From Campylobacteraceae bacterium (GTDB taxonomy: Bacteria > Campylobacterota > Campylobacteria > Campylobacterales > Campylobacteraceae), in contig JAAYLJ010000070.1 in the NCBI GenBank assembly GCA_012521935.1, forward strand, positions 1 to 22,393: a stretch of DNA of 22,393 nt, read 5' to 3'. Positions 7,551 to 14,945 of the stretch are shown here, in pieces. The number at the start of each line of letters is the position of its first letter. Position 1 is the stretch's first letter. The notes beneath the pieces are model-generated. The model had not been told where the DNA came from. It made no database searches and saw nothing but the letters and a program-made list of their open reading frames with translations. The position numbers and the translations under genes were made by a program.

Positions 7551-7566
7551 TGTGAGATGAGGGCAG

Positions 7567-7572
7567 ATTCTA
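7567..7572 (-). promoter_or_regulatory. -10 box of the rpsB operon
   Basis: TAGAAT on the minus strand follows a T-rich stretch, as is typical of Campylobacter sigma-70 promoters. The start point would be near 7560, giving a leader of about 100 bases that holds the structured element. There is no clear -35 box, which is normal in this group. Confidence 0.5.
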
Positions 7573-7584
7573 CTAAAAACTTGT

Positions 7585-7842
7585 TTAAGATTCGCTTTTG
7601 CTAAGCTGGGCACTATTTCTTGTTTTGATTAACCATGAGATAAATTTTAGAAAATCTCTTGCTTTTTTACTATTAAGACTAGAAGGTTTTAACTCTATAT
7701 TGCATAAATTTTTTGCTAAATGAGGATTAGAAAAAGCTGATACTCCAAACTTTTGAGCTCTCTCTAAAATTTCCCTATAAAGCTCATCACTTAAAACTTC
7801 ATCCACATGGGCTTTATAGATACTATATGGACTCTTTTCCAT
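7585..7842 (-). CDS. Small conserved-looking protein of unknown function
   Basis: An 85-residue protein that I do not recognise. It is basic to neutral and predicted mostly helical, with no signal peptide, no membrane segment, and a single Cys (Cys47). The central stretch LYREILERAQKFGVSAFSN and the later KKARDFLKFISWLIKTRN look like amphipathic helices. Its ATG lies inside the last 20 bases of pgeF in another frame, with AGGG about ten bases upstream; such an overlap argues for a real, translationally coupled gene. It is the last gene of ribE-pgeF-unknown, just before the rpsB promoter. Function cannot be inferred beyond possible co-expression with riboflavin synthase and PgeF. Confidence 0.7.
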   Translation of the reverse strand: MEKSPYSIYKAHVDEVLSDELYREILERAQKFGVSAFSNPHLAKNLCNIELKPSSLNSKKARDFLKFISWLIKTRNSAQLSKSES

Positions 7843-8530
7843 CTAAATCCCTTAACATTATGATCCCAGCTTGCCTTCCGCAAACTCTTTTTTCCCTATA
7901 TGAAAAGTACTCTTCATGGCAACAAGTGCAAATTTTACTTGAGTAAATTTGAGAAATAGAGTGCTCTTTTAACTTCTTAACTACTAACTCATCTAAACTT
8001 AGATTTTTCCCTTTTACAAAACTAGGAAATCTATCTTTTGACTCTCTTAAAGCTTCTCCATCAACCTCATAACAACAACCTCTAATGCTAGGCCCTAGCC
8101 AAACTCTTATACTCTTACTTTTTGCGCCAAATTCATCTTTTAGTTTTTTAATTGACTTTTCAACAATCCCTTCAAAAACCCCAACTCTTCCTGCATGAAC
8201 AGCTCCAATAACTCCCGCCTTAGGCTCATAAAACAGCAAAGGAATACAATCAGCCACTAAAACTAAAAGGGCTAAATCTTTTTTTGTACTGAATATCCCA
8301 TCGCAGTTTAACACCCTCTCCTCTTCAAAAACAGTTTTTAAATTGCTGCTATGAGACTGCTGCATATCTGCAACACTCTTGATGCCTAATTTATTAAAAA
8401 TATGCTCTCTGTTTTCTTCAACCACCCTAGCTTCATCTCCAACATGAAAGGCTAAATTATTCCCCTCATACTCACCCTTACTAAAGCCACCTATTTTAGT
8501 ACTAAAATGAACTAATAAAGATGCGTCCAT
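7823..8530 (-). CDS. pgeF: PgeF/YfiH family protein (multicopper-oxidase-like fold)
   Basis: Member of the YfiH (DUF152, LACC1-like) family. In E. coli, PgeF removes wrongly incorporated residues from peptidoglycan precursors; other members act as purine nucleosidases. The 235 residues keep the metal-binding triad His60 (QQSH), Cys95 (ADCIPLLFY) and His112 (VHAG), as well as the GPSIRGCCYEV segment and a Cys-rich end (CTCCHEEYFSYR, then R-x-C-GRQ). The commonly seen HAGWRG is HAGRVG here. The gene overlaps ribE by 19 bases upstream and the unknown 85-aa gene by 20 bases downstream, so it sits in a compact operon. The family call is firm; the physiological substrate is not. Confidence 0.92.
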   Translation of the reverse strand: MDASLLVHFSTKIGGFSKGEYEGNNLAFHVGDEARVVEENREHIFNKLGIKSVADMQQSHSSNLKTVFEEERVLNCDGIFSTKKDLALLVLVADCIPLLFYEPKAGVIGAVHAGRVGVFEGIVEKSIKKLKDEFGAKSKSIRVWLGPSIRGCCYEVDGEALRESKDRFPSFVKGKNLSLDELVVKKLKEHSISQIYSSKICTCCHEEYFSYREKRVCGRQAGIIMLRDLDGKESI

Positions 8531-9123
8531 TTATCTATCTCATCCCAAGATGGATCTTTTTTAAAGTTTTTCAAAATATGAAAGAGGGATCTTACTATCA
8601 TGTCGCTTTCAATGTTTACTCTTCTTTTTAACTTATACTCTTTAAAAAGTGTCTCCTCTAAAGTATGAGGAATCAGTGTAAGTCTAATTGATTCACTTAA
8701 AACTGAGTTTATAGTAAGACTAACCCCATCAATTGCCACACTCCCCTTTGGGATCATTAATGCTCTTAACTCTTTTGGAACCTTAATGAGCATATTGATT
8801 GAAGGGCCATCTTTACTTATATCTACAACCTCTCCTATCCCATCAACATGCCCTTGAACAAAGTGTCCATCAAGTCTATCACTTGCCCTCATAGCTGGCT
8901 CAATATGGACTAATCCACTTAAATTTTCATGCGCTATCATGGATTTTGTCTCATTTGAGAGTTTTAAACTAAAGGTATTCTCTCCTAGCTCAAAAACAGT
9001 TAAACAAACCCCATTTACAGCTACACTATCCCCAATATTTGGACGATAAGAGGCTTTTATCTTTAAACTGTCATTAATGAAGCTCTCAACACTAGCTTTC
9101 TCTCTTATTAAACCTGTAAACAT
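8512..9123 (-). CDS. ribE: Riboflavin synthase, alpha chain
   Basis: Forms riboflavin by dismutating two molecules of 6,7-dimethyl-8-ribityllumazine, the last step of riboflavin synthesis. The 203-residue protein starts with the diagnostic MFTGLI and shows the internal duplication of two lumazine-binding barrels: VNGVCLTV with SDRLDGHFVQGHVDG in or near the first, and IDGVSLTIN in the second. Length is normal. It leads the ribE-pgeF-unknown unit and ends inside the start of pgeF. No FMN riboswitch is visible in the short leader. The symbol ribC is also used for this enzyme. Confidence 0.96.
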   Translation of the reverse strand: MFTGLIREKASVESFINDSLKIKASYRPNIGDSVAVNGVCLTVFELGENTFSLKLSNETKSMIAHENLSGLVHIEPAMRASDRLDGHFVQGHVDGIGEVVDISKDGPSINMLIKVPKELRALMIPKGSVAIDGVSLTINSVLSESIRLTLIPHTLEETLFKEYKLKRRVNIESDMIVRSLFHILKNFKKDPSWDEIDKWTHLY

Positions 9124-9142
9124 ACAATCTCTTTTTTATTTT

Positions 9143-9148
9143 ATTATA
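9143..9148 (-). promoter_or_regulatory. -10 box of ribE
   Basis: A consensus TATAAT on the minus strand in the 75-bp divergent gap. It would start transcription near 9136 and leave a leader of only about 13 bases with a weak ribosome-binding site (AAGAGA). Confidence 0.6.
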
Positions 9149-9160
9149 CCAAAGCTGTGC

Positions 9161-9166
9161 TATAAT
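9161..9166 (+). promoter_or_regulatory. -10 box of mnmG
   Basis: A consensus TATAAT preceded by GTGC on the + strand, giving a start near 9173 and a leader of about 26 bases with AAGG at 9185-9188. It is only 12 bases from the divergent ribE -10, so the two promoters are back to back and could compete for polymerase. Confidence 0.65.
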
Positions 9167-9198
9167 CAGCCCTTACACTCTTTCAAGGTTTTAAAAAT

Positions 9199-11058
9199 AT
9201 GAATTATGAAATCATCGTTGTTGGTGGCGGACACGCTGGCATTGAAGCTGCCCTAGCAAGTGCAAGAATGGGTAAAAAAACCCTACTTATTACTATATTG
9301 GTTGAAAAGATTGGAGCTGCAAGCTGTAATCCTGCCATTGGCGGTTTAGCAAAGGGGCATTTAGTAAAAGAGGTTGACGCTCTTGGTGGGGAGATAGCGC
9401 TAGCTACTGATAAAACTGGTATCCAATTTAGAATATTAAATGAATCAAAAGGGCCAGCAGTTAGAGGCTCAAGAGCTCAAATAGATATGGATAGATACCC
9501 AATATATATGAGAAATGTCATCTTAAACACTCCAAACTTAGATGTAGCGCAAGAGATAGCAGAGTCACTAATAGTAGAAGAAGATGAAGTAAAAGGGGTT
9601 ATAACACACATTAAAAACCACTATTACGCCCCAAAAGTCATCCTTACTGTTGGAACTTTTTTAGATGGCTTAATCCACATTGGAGAAGAGAAACAAAAAG
9701 CTGGAAGAGCTGGAGAGTTTGCCTCTTTAGGGCTTTCAAAATCTTTAAAAGAGCTTGGTTTTAATATGGGAAGATTAAAAACTGGAACTTGCTCTAGAAT
9801 TGATGCAAAAAGTATTGATTTTTCTGTTTTAGATATTCAACCAGGAGATGAAAACCCACAACCTTTTAGTTTTAGAACCAATAAAGATGAGTTTTATCCT
9901 GTACAAATCCCCTGTTATGCTACATATACAAATGAAATGACTCATAAAATCATTGAGAGTAATTTTCATAGAGCTCCAATGTTTACAGGGCAGATAGAAG
10001 GACTTGGTCCTAGATATTGTCCTAGTATTGAAGATAAAATAAATCGCTTTAGAGATAAAGATAGGCATCATCTTTTTGTAGAACCCCAAACTCTTGATGC
10101 AACAGAGTACTATATAAGTGGTTTTGCCTCATCGCTTCCAACTGATACGCAGTTTGAAATGTTAAGGTCGATGAAGGGGTTTGAAAATGCAAAAATAGTT
10201 AGATATGGATATGCAATTGAGTATGACTATATGGACCCAACTGAGTTAAAGCATACACTTGAGACTAAAAAAATCAAAGGCCTCTACTGCGCAGGGCAAA
10301 TAAATGGAACAACAGGCTATGAAGAAGCAGCTGCTTTAGGACTTATGGCTGCAATTAATGCTGTGCATTCATTAGAGGGTAAAGAGCCTTTTATCTTAAG
10401 AAGAGATGAAGCTTACATAGGCGTAATGATAGATGATTTAGTTACAAAAGGTACAAAAGAACCATATAGAATGTTTACCTCAAGAGCTGAATTTAGGCTC
10501 TTACTAAGAGAAGATAATGCCATTTTAAGACTTGCAAAGTATGGATATGAGCTTGGACTTTTAGATGAAGATAGTTTCAAAAAAGCTCAAAAAATCATAG
10601 ATGAGACTAAAGAGGGTTTAGAGTATCTTGAAACAACCTTTACCTCTCCATCAAAAGAGAATAGTGCTATCTTAGCAGCTTTAAATGAAGAGCCTGCGAA
10701 AGATTATATGCCTTTGCAAAAGATAGTTGCTAGAAAAACTTTTTCACTTAAGAAGTTAAAATCACTCCTGCCTAAAGAGTACTCTAAAGAAGCATTAGAG
10801 CAAATCTTAATAGAAGCTAAATATAAAAACTACATTCAAAAACAGATGCTACAGATAGAAGATATGGAAAATATGTTAAAAATAAAAATTCCAGAAGGAT
10901 TTGATTTCCAAAAAATTAGTGGACTTAGTAATGAAGTAAAAGAGAAGTTAAAAAAGTTTTCGCCCCCTACTTTGTTTGCCGCAAGTCAAATAAGTGGCAT
11001 AACTCCAGCAGCTATAGACATTTTGCATATTTATATAAAGCTTAATTCTAAAAACTAA
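9199..11058 (+). CDS. mnmG: tRNA uridine-5-carboxymethylaminomethyl modification enzyme MnmG (GidA)
   Basis: FAD-binding subunit of the MnmE-MnmG complex, which modifies U34 in the wobble position of several tRNAs. The 619 residues begin with the dinucleotide-binding motif VVGGGHAGIEAA (7-18). The family signatures follow: SCNPAIGGLAKGHLVKEVDA, QFRILNESKGPAVRGSRAQ, and later YCAGQINGTTGYEEAAA; the C-terminal helical domain ends near DILHIYIK. The length is typical of the full-length enzyme. It is a single gene read away from ribE; petABC begins 194 bp downstream with its own promoter. Confidence 0.98.
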   Translation: MNYEIIVVGGGHAGIEAALASARMGKKTLLITILVEKIGAASCNPAIGGLAKGHLVKEVDALGGEIALATDKTGIQFRILNESKGPAVRGSRAQIDMDRYPIYMRNVILNTPNLDVAQEIAESLIVEEDEVKGVITHIKNHYYAPKVILTVGTFLDGLIHIGEEKQKAGRAGEFASLGLSKSLKELGFNMGRLKTGTCSRIDAKSIDFSVLDIQPGDENPQPFSFRTNKDEFYPVQIPCYATYTNEMTHKIIESNFHRAPMFTGQIEGLGPRYCPSIEDKINRFRDKDRHHLFVEPQTLDATEYYISGFASSLPTDTQFEMLRSMKGFENAKIVRYGYAIEYDYMDPTELKHTLETKKIKGLYCAGQINGTTGYEEAAALGLMAAINAVHSLEGKEPFILRRDEAYIGVMIDDLVTKGTKEPYRMFTSRAEFRLLLREDNAILRLAKYGYELGLLDEDSFKKAQKIIDETKEGLEYLETTFTSPSKENSAILAALNEEPAKDYMPLQKIVARKTFSLKKLKSLLPKEYSKEALEQILIEAKYKNYIQKQMLQIEDMENMLKIKIPEGFDFQKISGLSNEVKEKLKKFSPPTLFAASQISGITPAAIDILHIYIKLNSKN

Positions 11059-11086
11059 TTTCTAAAAACGAATAAATAGAGAAATT
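11057..11086 (+). terminator. Possible weak terminator after mnmG
   Basis: AATTTCT (11057-11063) and AGAAATT (11080-11086) are perfect 7-bp arms beginning within the mnmG stop codon, followed by T-rich sequence. The stem is all A/T apart from one C-G pair, so it is weak. Confidence 0.35.
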
Positions 11087-11116
11087 TTGACATTTTTTAG
11101 CCACTTTATTTTTGTA

Positions 11117-11164
11117 CCCTTTGCTTTTAGAGCTATTTTTAGGGATTTAAAAAGGGATTTTAGT
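11117..11164. repeat. Tandem AGGGATTT repeats upstream of petABC
   Basis: AGGGATTT occurs at 11141 and again at 11153, twelve bases apart. A CCCTTT (11117-11122) can pair with AAAGGG (11151-11156). The rest of the 194-bp gap holds only the promoter and the weak terminator. The repeats might bind a regulator, but none is identified. Confidence 0.35.
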
Positions 11165-11190
11165 CTATTTTTGCAGTAGTCATAAATGAA

Positions 11191-11219
11191 TGAAACTTTA
11201 ATCCTGCTTTAGATAAAAT
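11191..11219 (+). promoter_or_regulatory. Promoter of petABC
   Basis: TGAAAC (11191-11196) and TAAAAT (11214-11219) are separated by 17 bases, an acceptable sigma-70 arrangement. The start would be near 11226, about 27 bases before the chosen petA ATG. Confidence 0.5.
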
Positions 11220-11252
11220 AGTTGAAACTTAATTACTATGAAAGGAAGCTTA

Positions 11253-11756
11253 ATGGCTGTTGAGCAAAACAGACGGGATTTTCTTGGCATGGCTTTTGGC
11301 GGTGTTGCTGCTGTGGGCGGTGTCTTCGCACTTGGTGCCATGAAACAAACATGGGATCCACTACCAAGTGTTCAAGCGGCGGGATTTACTACCGTTGATC
11401 TCTCTCCGATGAAACCTGGTGAGTTTCGCACCATCGAATGGAGAAAGAAACCAATTTTCATTTTGAAAAAAGATTCAAATATGGAAAAAAATGGAAATAG
11501 AGATGTTGTGGTAGATGGGAGTGAATACACAGTTGTTATTGGACTATGTACGCATTTAGGTTGTATTCCTGCATGGAAACCAAATGAGCAAAAGTTTCAC
11601 TGTGCCTGTCACGGTGGAGATTTTGATGTAAGCGGGGTTAATACTTTTGGCCCACCCCCTAGACCTATGGATATACCTCCATTTAAAATTGAAGGTAGCA
11701 AGTTAGTACTTGGGGAAGAAGGCCCTGAGTATGACAAACTTGTTGGCAATGCTTAG
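11253..11756 (+). CDS. petA: Rieske iron-sulfur protein of the cytochrome bc1 complex
   Basis: Electron-transfer subunit with a 2Fe-2S cluster that takes electrons from quinol and passes them to cytochrome c. The 167-residue protein begins with a twin-arginine signal, NRRDFLG, followed by a hydrophobic segment (about 10-30) that also anchors it. It should therefore cross the membrane folded through the Tat pathway. Cluster ligands are Cys99 and His101 (CTHLGC) and Cys117 and His120 (CACHGG); Cys104 and Cys119 form the usual disulfide. A Pro-rich loop (GPPPRP) follows. An in-frame ATG at 11238 exists, but AAAGGAAG lies between it and the ATG at 11253, about six bases from the latter, so 11253 is chosen. 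It is first in petABC, with petB 15 bp downstream. Confidence 0.96.
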   Translation: MAVEQNRRDFLGMAFGGVAAVGGVFALGAMKQTWDPLPSVQAAGFTTVDLSPMKPGEFRTIEWRKKPIFILKKDSNMEKNGNRDVVVDGSEYTVVIGLCTHLGCIPAWKPNEQKFHCACHGGDFDVSGVNTFGPPPRPMDIPPFKIEGSKLVLGEEGPEYDKLVGNA

Positions 11757-11771
11757 TAAAGGAGATAGGTG

Positions 11772-13019
11772 ATGGCGCAAATTAAAAAAGCTAATGGGCT
11801 TGTCGACTGGCTAGACCAAAGATTGGCTGTTCGCTCTTTAACAAGAGTTTTAATGACTGAATATTGGATCCCTAAGAATATCAATTTTCTTTGGGCTATG
11901 GGCGTTGTACTTTCTGTACTTTTTACACTCCTAGTTGTCTCTGGAATCTTTCTTTTGATGTATTATAAACCAGATGTAAACTATGCATTTGATAGCGTAA
12001 ACTATACTATCATGCAAGAAGTAGCATATGGTTGGCTTTGGAGACACATGCATGGAGTTGCGGCTTCTGCGGTTTTTTTAGTCATCTACATACATATGTT
12101 TACAGGAATTTACTACGGTTCTTATAAAAAAGGTAGGGAGATGATTTGGATAAGTGGTATGCTCCTTTTTGTTCTTTTTTCAGCAGAAGCATTTAGTGGC
12201 TATATGCTACCTTGGGGACAGATGAGCTACTGGGCTGCACAAGTTATCACAAACCTTTTTGGTGGTATCCCAATAATTGGAGATGCGCTTGTTGTATGGA
12301 TTAGAGGAGATTTTGCTGTTGCTGATCCTACACTAACAAGATTTTTCATGCTGCATGTTTTACTCTTACCATTAATTATTATGCTTGTGATTGTTATTCA
12401 CTTTTATAGCTTAAGAATTCCTCATGTCAATAATGAGACTGGTGAAGAGATTGATTATGACATTGAGGCTGAAAAATATAAGGCTGGAGATAAAAAAGAG
12501 TCAAAAGTAATTCCATTTTGGCCAGTATTTTTATCAAAAGACTTTTTTGTAGTATCAATATTTATGGTATTTCTCTTTTATCTAATCTGTTTTCACTACA
12601 GCTTTGCAATTGATCCAATTAACTTTGAGCCTGCAAATCCATTAAAAACACCTGATCATATCTATCCTGAGTGGTATTTTCTTTGGAGTTATGAAGTTCT
12701 TAGAGGGTTTTTCTTTGATGTTGGCCCTATAGCTGCTGCTGATATTGGTTTAATGGCATTTGGATTTGCAAATGTTGCATTTTTCCTACTTCCATTTTTA
12801 GATAGAAGCGATGTTGTAGCTCCTGCAAAAGAGCGCAAAAAGTTTAACTTATGGTTTTGGATATTAATAGCAGACATGATTGTTCTTACAATTTATGGAA
12901 AACTACCTCCAACAGGCGCGAATGCTTGGGTTGGCTTCTTTGCTGCCATGGTATTTATCGGACTTTTTATATCTTTACCAATTATTACAAAAGGTGAAAC
13001 TAAAGGAGGTGCAAGATGA
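11772..13019 (+). CDS. petB: Cytochrome b subunit of the bc1 complex
   Basis: Membrane core of the quinol:cytochrome c oxidoreductase, carrying two b haems. The 415 residues contain roughly eight to nine membrane segments. Haem ligands are His94 and His108 in the second helix (RHMHG ... YIHMF) and His195 and His210 in the fourth. The quinol-site motif PEWY appears in DHIYPEWYFLW. The second His pair has 14 residues between its members and the first has 13. A GTG at 11769 directly precedes the ATG at 11772; the AAAGGAG Shine-Dalgarno (11758-11764) is better spaced for the ATG. The protein is a full-length fusion of the b6-like and subunit IV-like halves. It overlaps petC by four bases (ATGA). 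Confidence 0.97.
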   Translation: MAQIKKANGLVDWLDQRLAVRSLTRVLMTEYWIPKNINFLWAMGVVLSVLFTLLVVSGIFLLMYYKPDVNYAFDSVNYTIMQEVAYGWLWRHMHGVAASAVFLVIYIHMFTGIYYGSYKKGREMIWISGMLLFVLFSAEAFSGYMLPWGQMSYWAAQVITNLFGGIPIIGDALVVWIRGDFAVADPTLTRFFMLHVLLLPLIIMLVIVIHFYSLRIPHVNNETGEEIDYDIEAEKYKAGDKKESKVIPFWPVFLSKDFFVVSIFMVFLFYLICFHYSFAIDPINFEPANPLKTPDHIYPEWYFLWSYEVLRGFFFDVGPIAAADIGLMAFGFANVAFFLLPFLDRSDVVAPAKERKKFNLWFWILIADMIVLTIYGKLPPTGANAWVGFFAAMVFIGLFISLPIITKGETKGGAR

Positions 13020-13879
13020 GAGAGTTAAAAATCTTAAGTCTTGTTGTAGCTATTACAGCAGTGCTTTACTGGGGAATTGAGCCTTTTGCTCATAGTCAAA
13101 TGAATCCCGCAGTTGCCCCTGCTGATTTTGCCTTTGAAGATTTAGAGGCAAACAATAAAGTAGGAGATGCTGCGGCTGGAGCTGAAACTTTTATGATGGC
13201 TGGATGTATCGCGTGTCATGGAGTTGAATCTCAAGGTATGGATTCACCAATGGATAATGAGACTGCATCACTCTCTTTTGGTGTTGTATCTCCTGATTTA
13301 GGAAGCGCAGCGTACCTTTATGATAGAAATTTTTTAGCTATGCTAATAAAAGATCCGACTCGTGCTTTAAAGGTTGAGCATAAGTTTAATGATGAAAATC
13401 CTCATCCAATGAGTGCTTTTTATGGACTTGGCGGAGATATAGATCAAGAAGTAGCAGATATTATCGCTTATCTTGAAACAATTGCACCAAGTAAAATGAG
13501 CAACAAAGAGGTTTTTGAAGATGCTTGTTTAAGATGTCATGATATGAAGTATGACAAGCTATATATGCCTACTCAAGCAGAGCCATTAACTGAGTATATG
13601 GGAACTTTACCTCCTGATCTTTCTATAATCATTAGGGCTAAAGGACACAATTATTTAACTACTTTTATAAATAATCCTCAAAAGCACTTAGAAGGCACTG
13701 CAATGCCTAGAGTTGGCCTCAAAAAAGATGTTCAGGAGCAAGTAATCTCCTACTTAGAAGAGATTGGTGATAGCAAAAAAGATGAAAGAACTAAAGTTGG
13801 TATTTATATCATAGGGTTTTTCATCATCTTAAGCGTATTTGCTTATCTATGGAAAAGAAAAATCTGGAAAGATTTATAA
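13016..13879 (+). CDS. petC: Di-haem cytochrome c subunit of the bc1 complex
   Basis: Third subunit of the complex, taking the place of cytochrome c1. The 287-residue protein has an N-terminal hydrophobic segment (about 5-22), two CxxCH haem sites at 64-68 (CIACH) and 171-175 (CLRCH), and a C-terminal membrane anchor (about 262-281) followed by a basic end. Possible axial Met ligands are in HPMSAFYG after the first site and GTAMPRVG after the second, so two class-I type cytochrome domains stand in tandem in the periplasm. A di-haem c subunit is the known arrangement in Campylobacterota. The ATG overlaps the petB stop by four bases, so the two are coupled. A strong palindromic terminator follows at once. 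Confidence 0.95.
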   Translation: MRELKILSLVVAITAVLYWGIEPFAHSQMNPAVAPADFAFEDLEANNKVGDAAAGAETFMMAGCIACHGVESQGMDSPMDNETASLSFGVVSPDLGSAAYLYDRNFLAMLIKDPTRALKVEHKFNDENPHPMSAFYGLGGDIDQEVADIIAYLETIAPSKMSNKEVFEDACLRCHDMKYDKLYMPTQAEPLTEYMGTLPPDLSIIIRAKGHNYLTTFINNPQKHLEGTAMPRVGLKKDVQEQVISYLEEIGDSKKDERTKVGIYIIGFFIILSVFAYLWKRKIWKDL

Positions 13880-13884
13880 TCTCT

Positions 13885-13912
13885 TACCCTAGGAGAAATT
13901 TCTCCTAGGGTA
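13885..13912. terminator. Perfect 28-bp palindromic terminator after petC
   Basis: The 28 bases read the same on both strands, with 14-bp arms beginning TACCCTAGGAGAAA. As RNA this gives a stem centred on AAATTT with nine strong pairs (CCCTAGGAG). T-rich sequence follows on the + strand. It starts six bases after petC and may also stop read-through from accA on the other strand. Confidence 0.85.
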
Positions 13913-13999
13913 TTTATCTTGCTTTAAAAACCCAACCTGTATTTATAAAACAATAGACTTTAAAAAATTGTAGTAGTTTGAATTAGTTTAAAGTTAGCT
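13913..13999. other. Convergent gap between petC and accA
   Basis: A short A/T-rich stretch. ACTTTAAA (13957-13964) and TTTAAAGT (13987-13994) are 8-bp inverted arms with a 22-base loop just after accA, a weak candidate terminator for the minus strand. Nothing coding is seen. Confidence 0.3.
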
Positions 14000-14935
14000 C
14001 TACTCTTCGTAAGCGCCAACAGAAGTTATCTTTTTATATCTTTTTTCTAAAAGTGTATTTAAATCACTATCTTCTAGCTCATTTAAGCTATCTATCACAT
14101 ACTTTCCTAAAGCTTTTACAGCTCCCTCTTTATCTCTATGTCCACCAATGATTGGCTCATCAATTACACTATCTATTAAATTAAATGACTTTAAATCATC
14201 AGCTGTAATTCTCATAGCTTTTGTAGCACTCTCTTGTTTGGTTGGATCATTCCATAAAATGGCAGCACACCCCTCAGGAGAGATTACTGAGAAAACTGAG
14301 TATCTCATCATGGCAAACCTATCAGCAACACCAATGGCTAGCGCGCCTCCACTTCCACCCTCTCCAATGACAACAGCAACACTTCTAGTCTTAAGAGCAC
14401 TAAGCTCAAATAAGTTTCTAGCTATCGCCTCACTCTGTCCTCTCTCCTCAGCTCCAATCCCTGGATATGCTCCTGGAGTGTCGATTAGAAAAAGAATTGG
14501 GATTTCAAACTTTTCAGCAAGTTTTGCCACTCTTAAAGCTTTTCTATACCCTTCAGGATTTGGCATCCCAAAGTTTCTTTTTAACTTATTTTTAGTTCCT
14601 CTACCTTTTTGCTCAGCTATTACAATGATTTTTTTATCTTGCAAATATCCAAAATAGCAGACTATGGCTCCATCATCTTTAAAAGCCCTATCCCCATGTA
14701 TCTCATAATAGTTACTTAAAAGCATTCTAATATAATCAAGCGCATACGGCCTATCTGGATGACGAGCTAATTGGAGTTTTTGATAATCATTTAAATTTTT
14801 ATAGGTTCTAGAAACCTCTTTTTCTAAATTTTTTTGCAATATTTCAACAGCATGTGAATCCTCTTTTATTCTTGCTAGTGCAATCTCTTCATCTATCTGT
14901 TTAATATTGTTTTCAAAGTCCAAGTAAGCTGCCAT
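14000..14935 (-). CDS. accA: Acetyl-CoA carboxylase carboxyltransferase subunit alpha
   Basis: Half of the carboxyltransferase that moves the carboxyl group from biotin to acetyl-CoA, making malonyl-CoA for fatty-acid synthesis; AccD, AccB and AccC are not in the window. The 311 residues contain ARHPDRPYALDYI, GDRAFKDDGAIV, GMPNPEGYRKALR and the crotonase-fold stretch FLIDTPGAYPGIGAEERGQ with GEGGSGGALAIG, the oxyanion-hole region. Length is normal. The gene starts 10 bases after the fabF stop with AAAGG overlapping the end of fabF, so it belongs to acpP-fabF-accA. The protein ends ITSVGAYEE. Confidence 0.98.
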   Translation of the reverse strand: MAAYLDFENNIKQIDEEIALARIKEDSHAVEILQKNLEKEVSRTYKNLNDYQKLQLARHPDRPYALDYIRMLLSNYYEIHGDRAFKDDGAIVCYFGYLQDKKIIVIAEQKGRGTKNKLKRNFGMPNPEGYRKALRVAKLAEKFEIPILFLIDTPGAYPGIGAEERGQSEAIARNLFELSALKTRSVAVVIGEGGSGGALAIGVADRFAMMRYSVFSVISPEGCAAILWNDPTKQESATKAMRITADDLKSFNLIDSVIDEPIIGGHRDKEGAVKALGKYVIDSLNELEDSDLNTLLEKRYKKITSVGAYEE

Positions 14936-14945
14936 TTTTATGCCT

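Noticed and set aside
7480..7565. Outer stem TGCCC (7480-7484) with GGGCA (7561-7565) closing the rpsB leader
   Set aside because: With the predicted -10 at 7567-7572 the distal arm would lie at or before the transcription start, so it is probably not in the RNA.
9124..9142. FMN riboswitch before ribE
   Set aside because: The leader would be only about 13 bases long, too short for the element, and none of its conserved sequence is present.
14148..14657. 169-codon open frame opposite accA
   Set aside because: Fully inside a well-supported gene on the other strand, with no recognisable protein family; a shadow.
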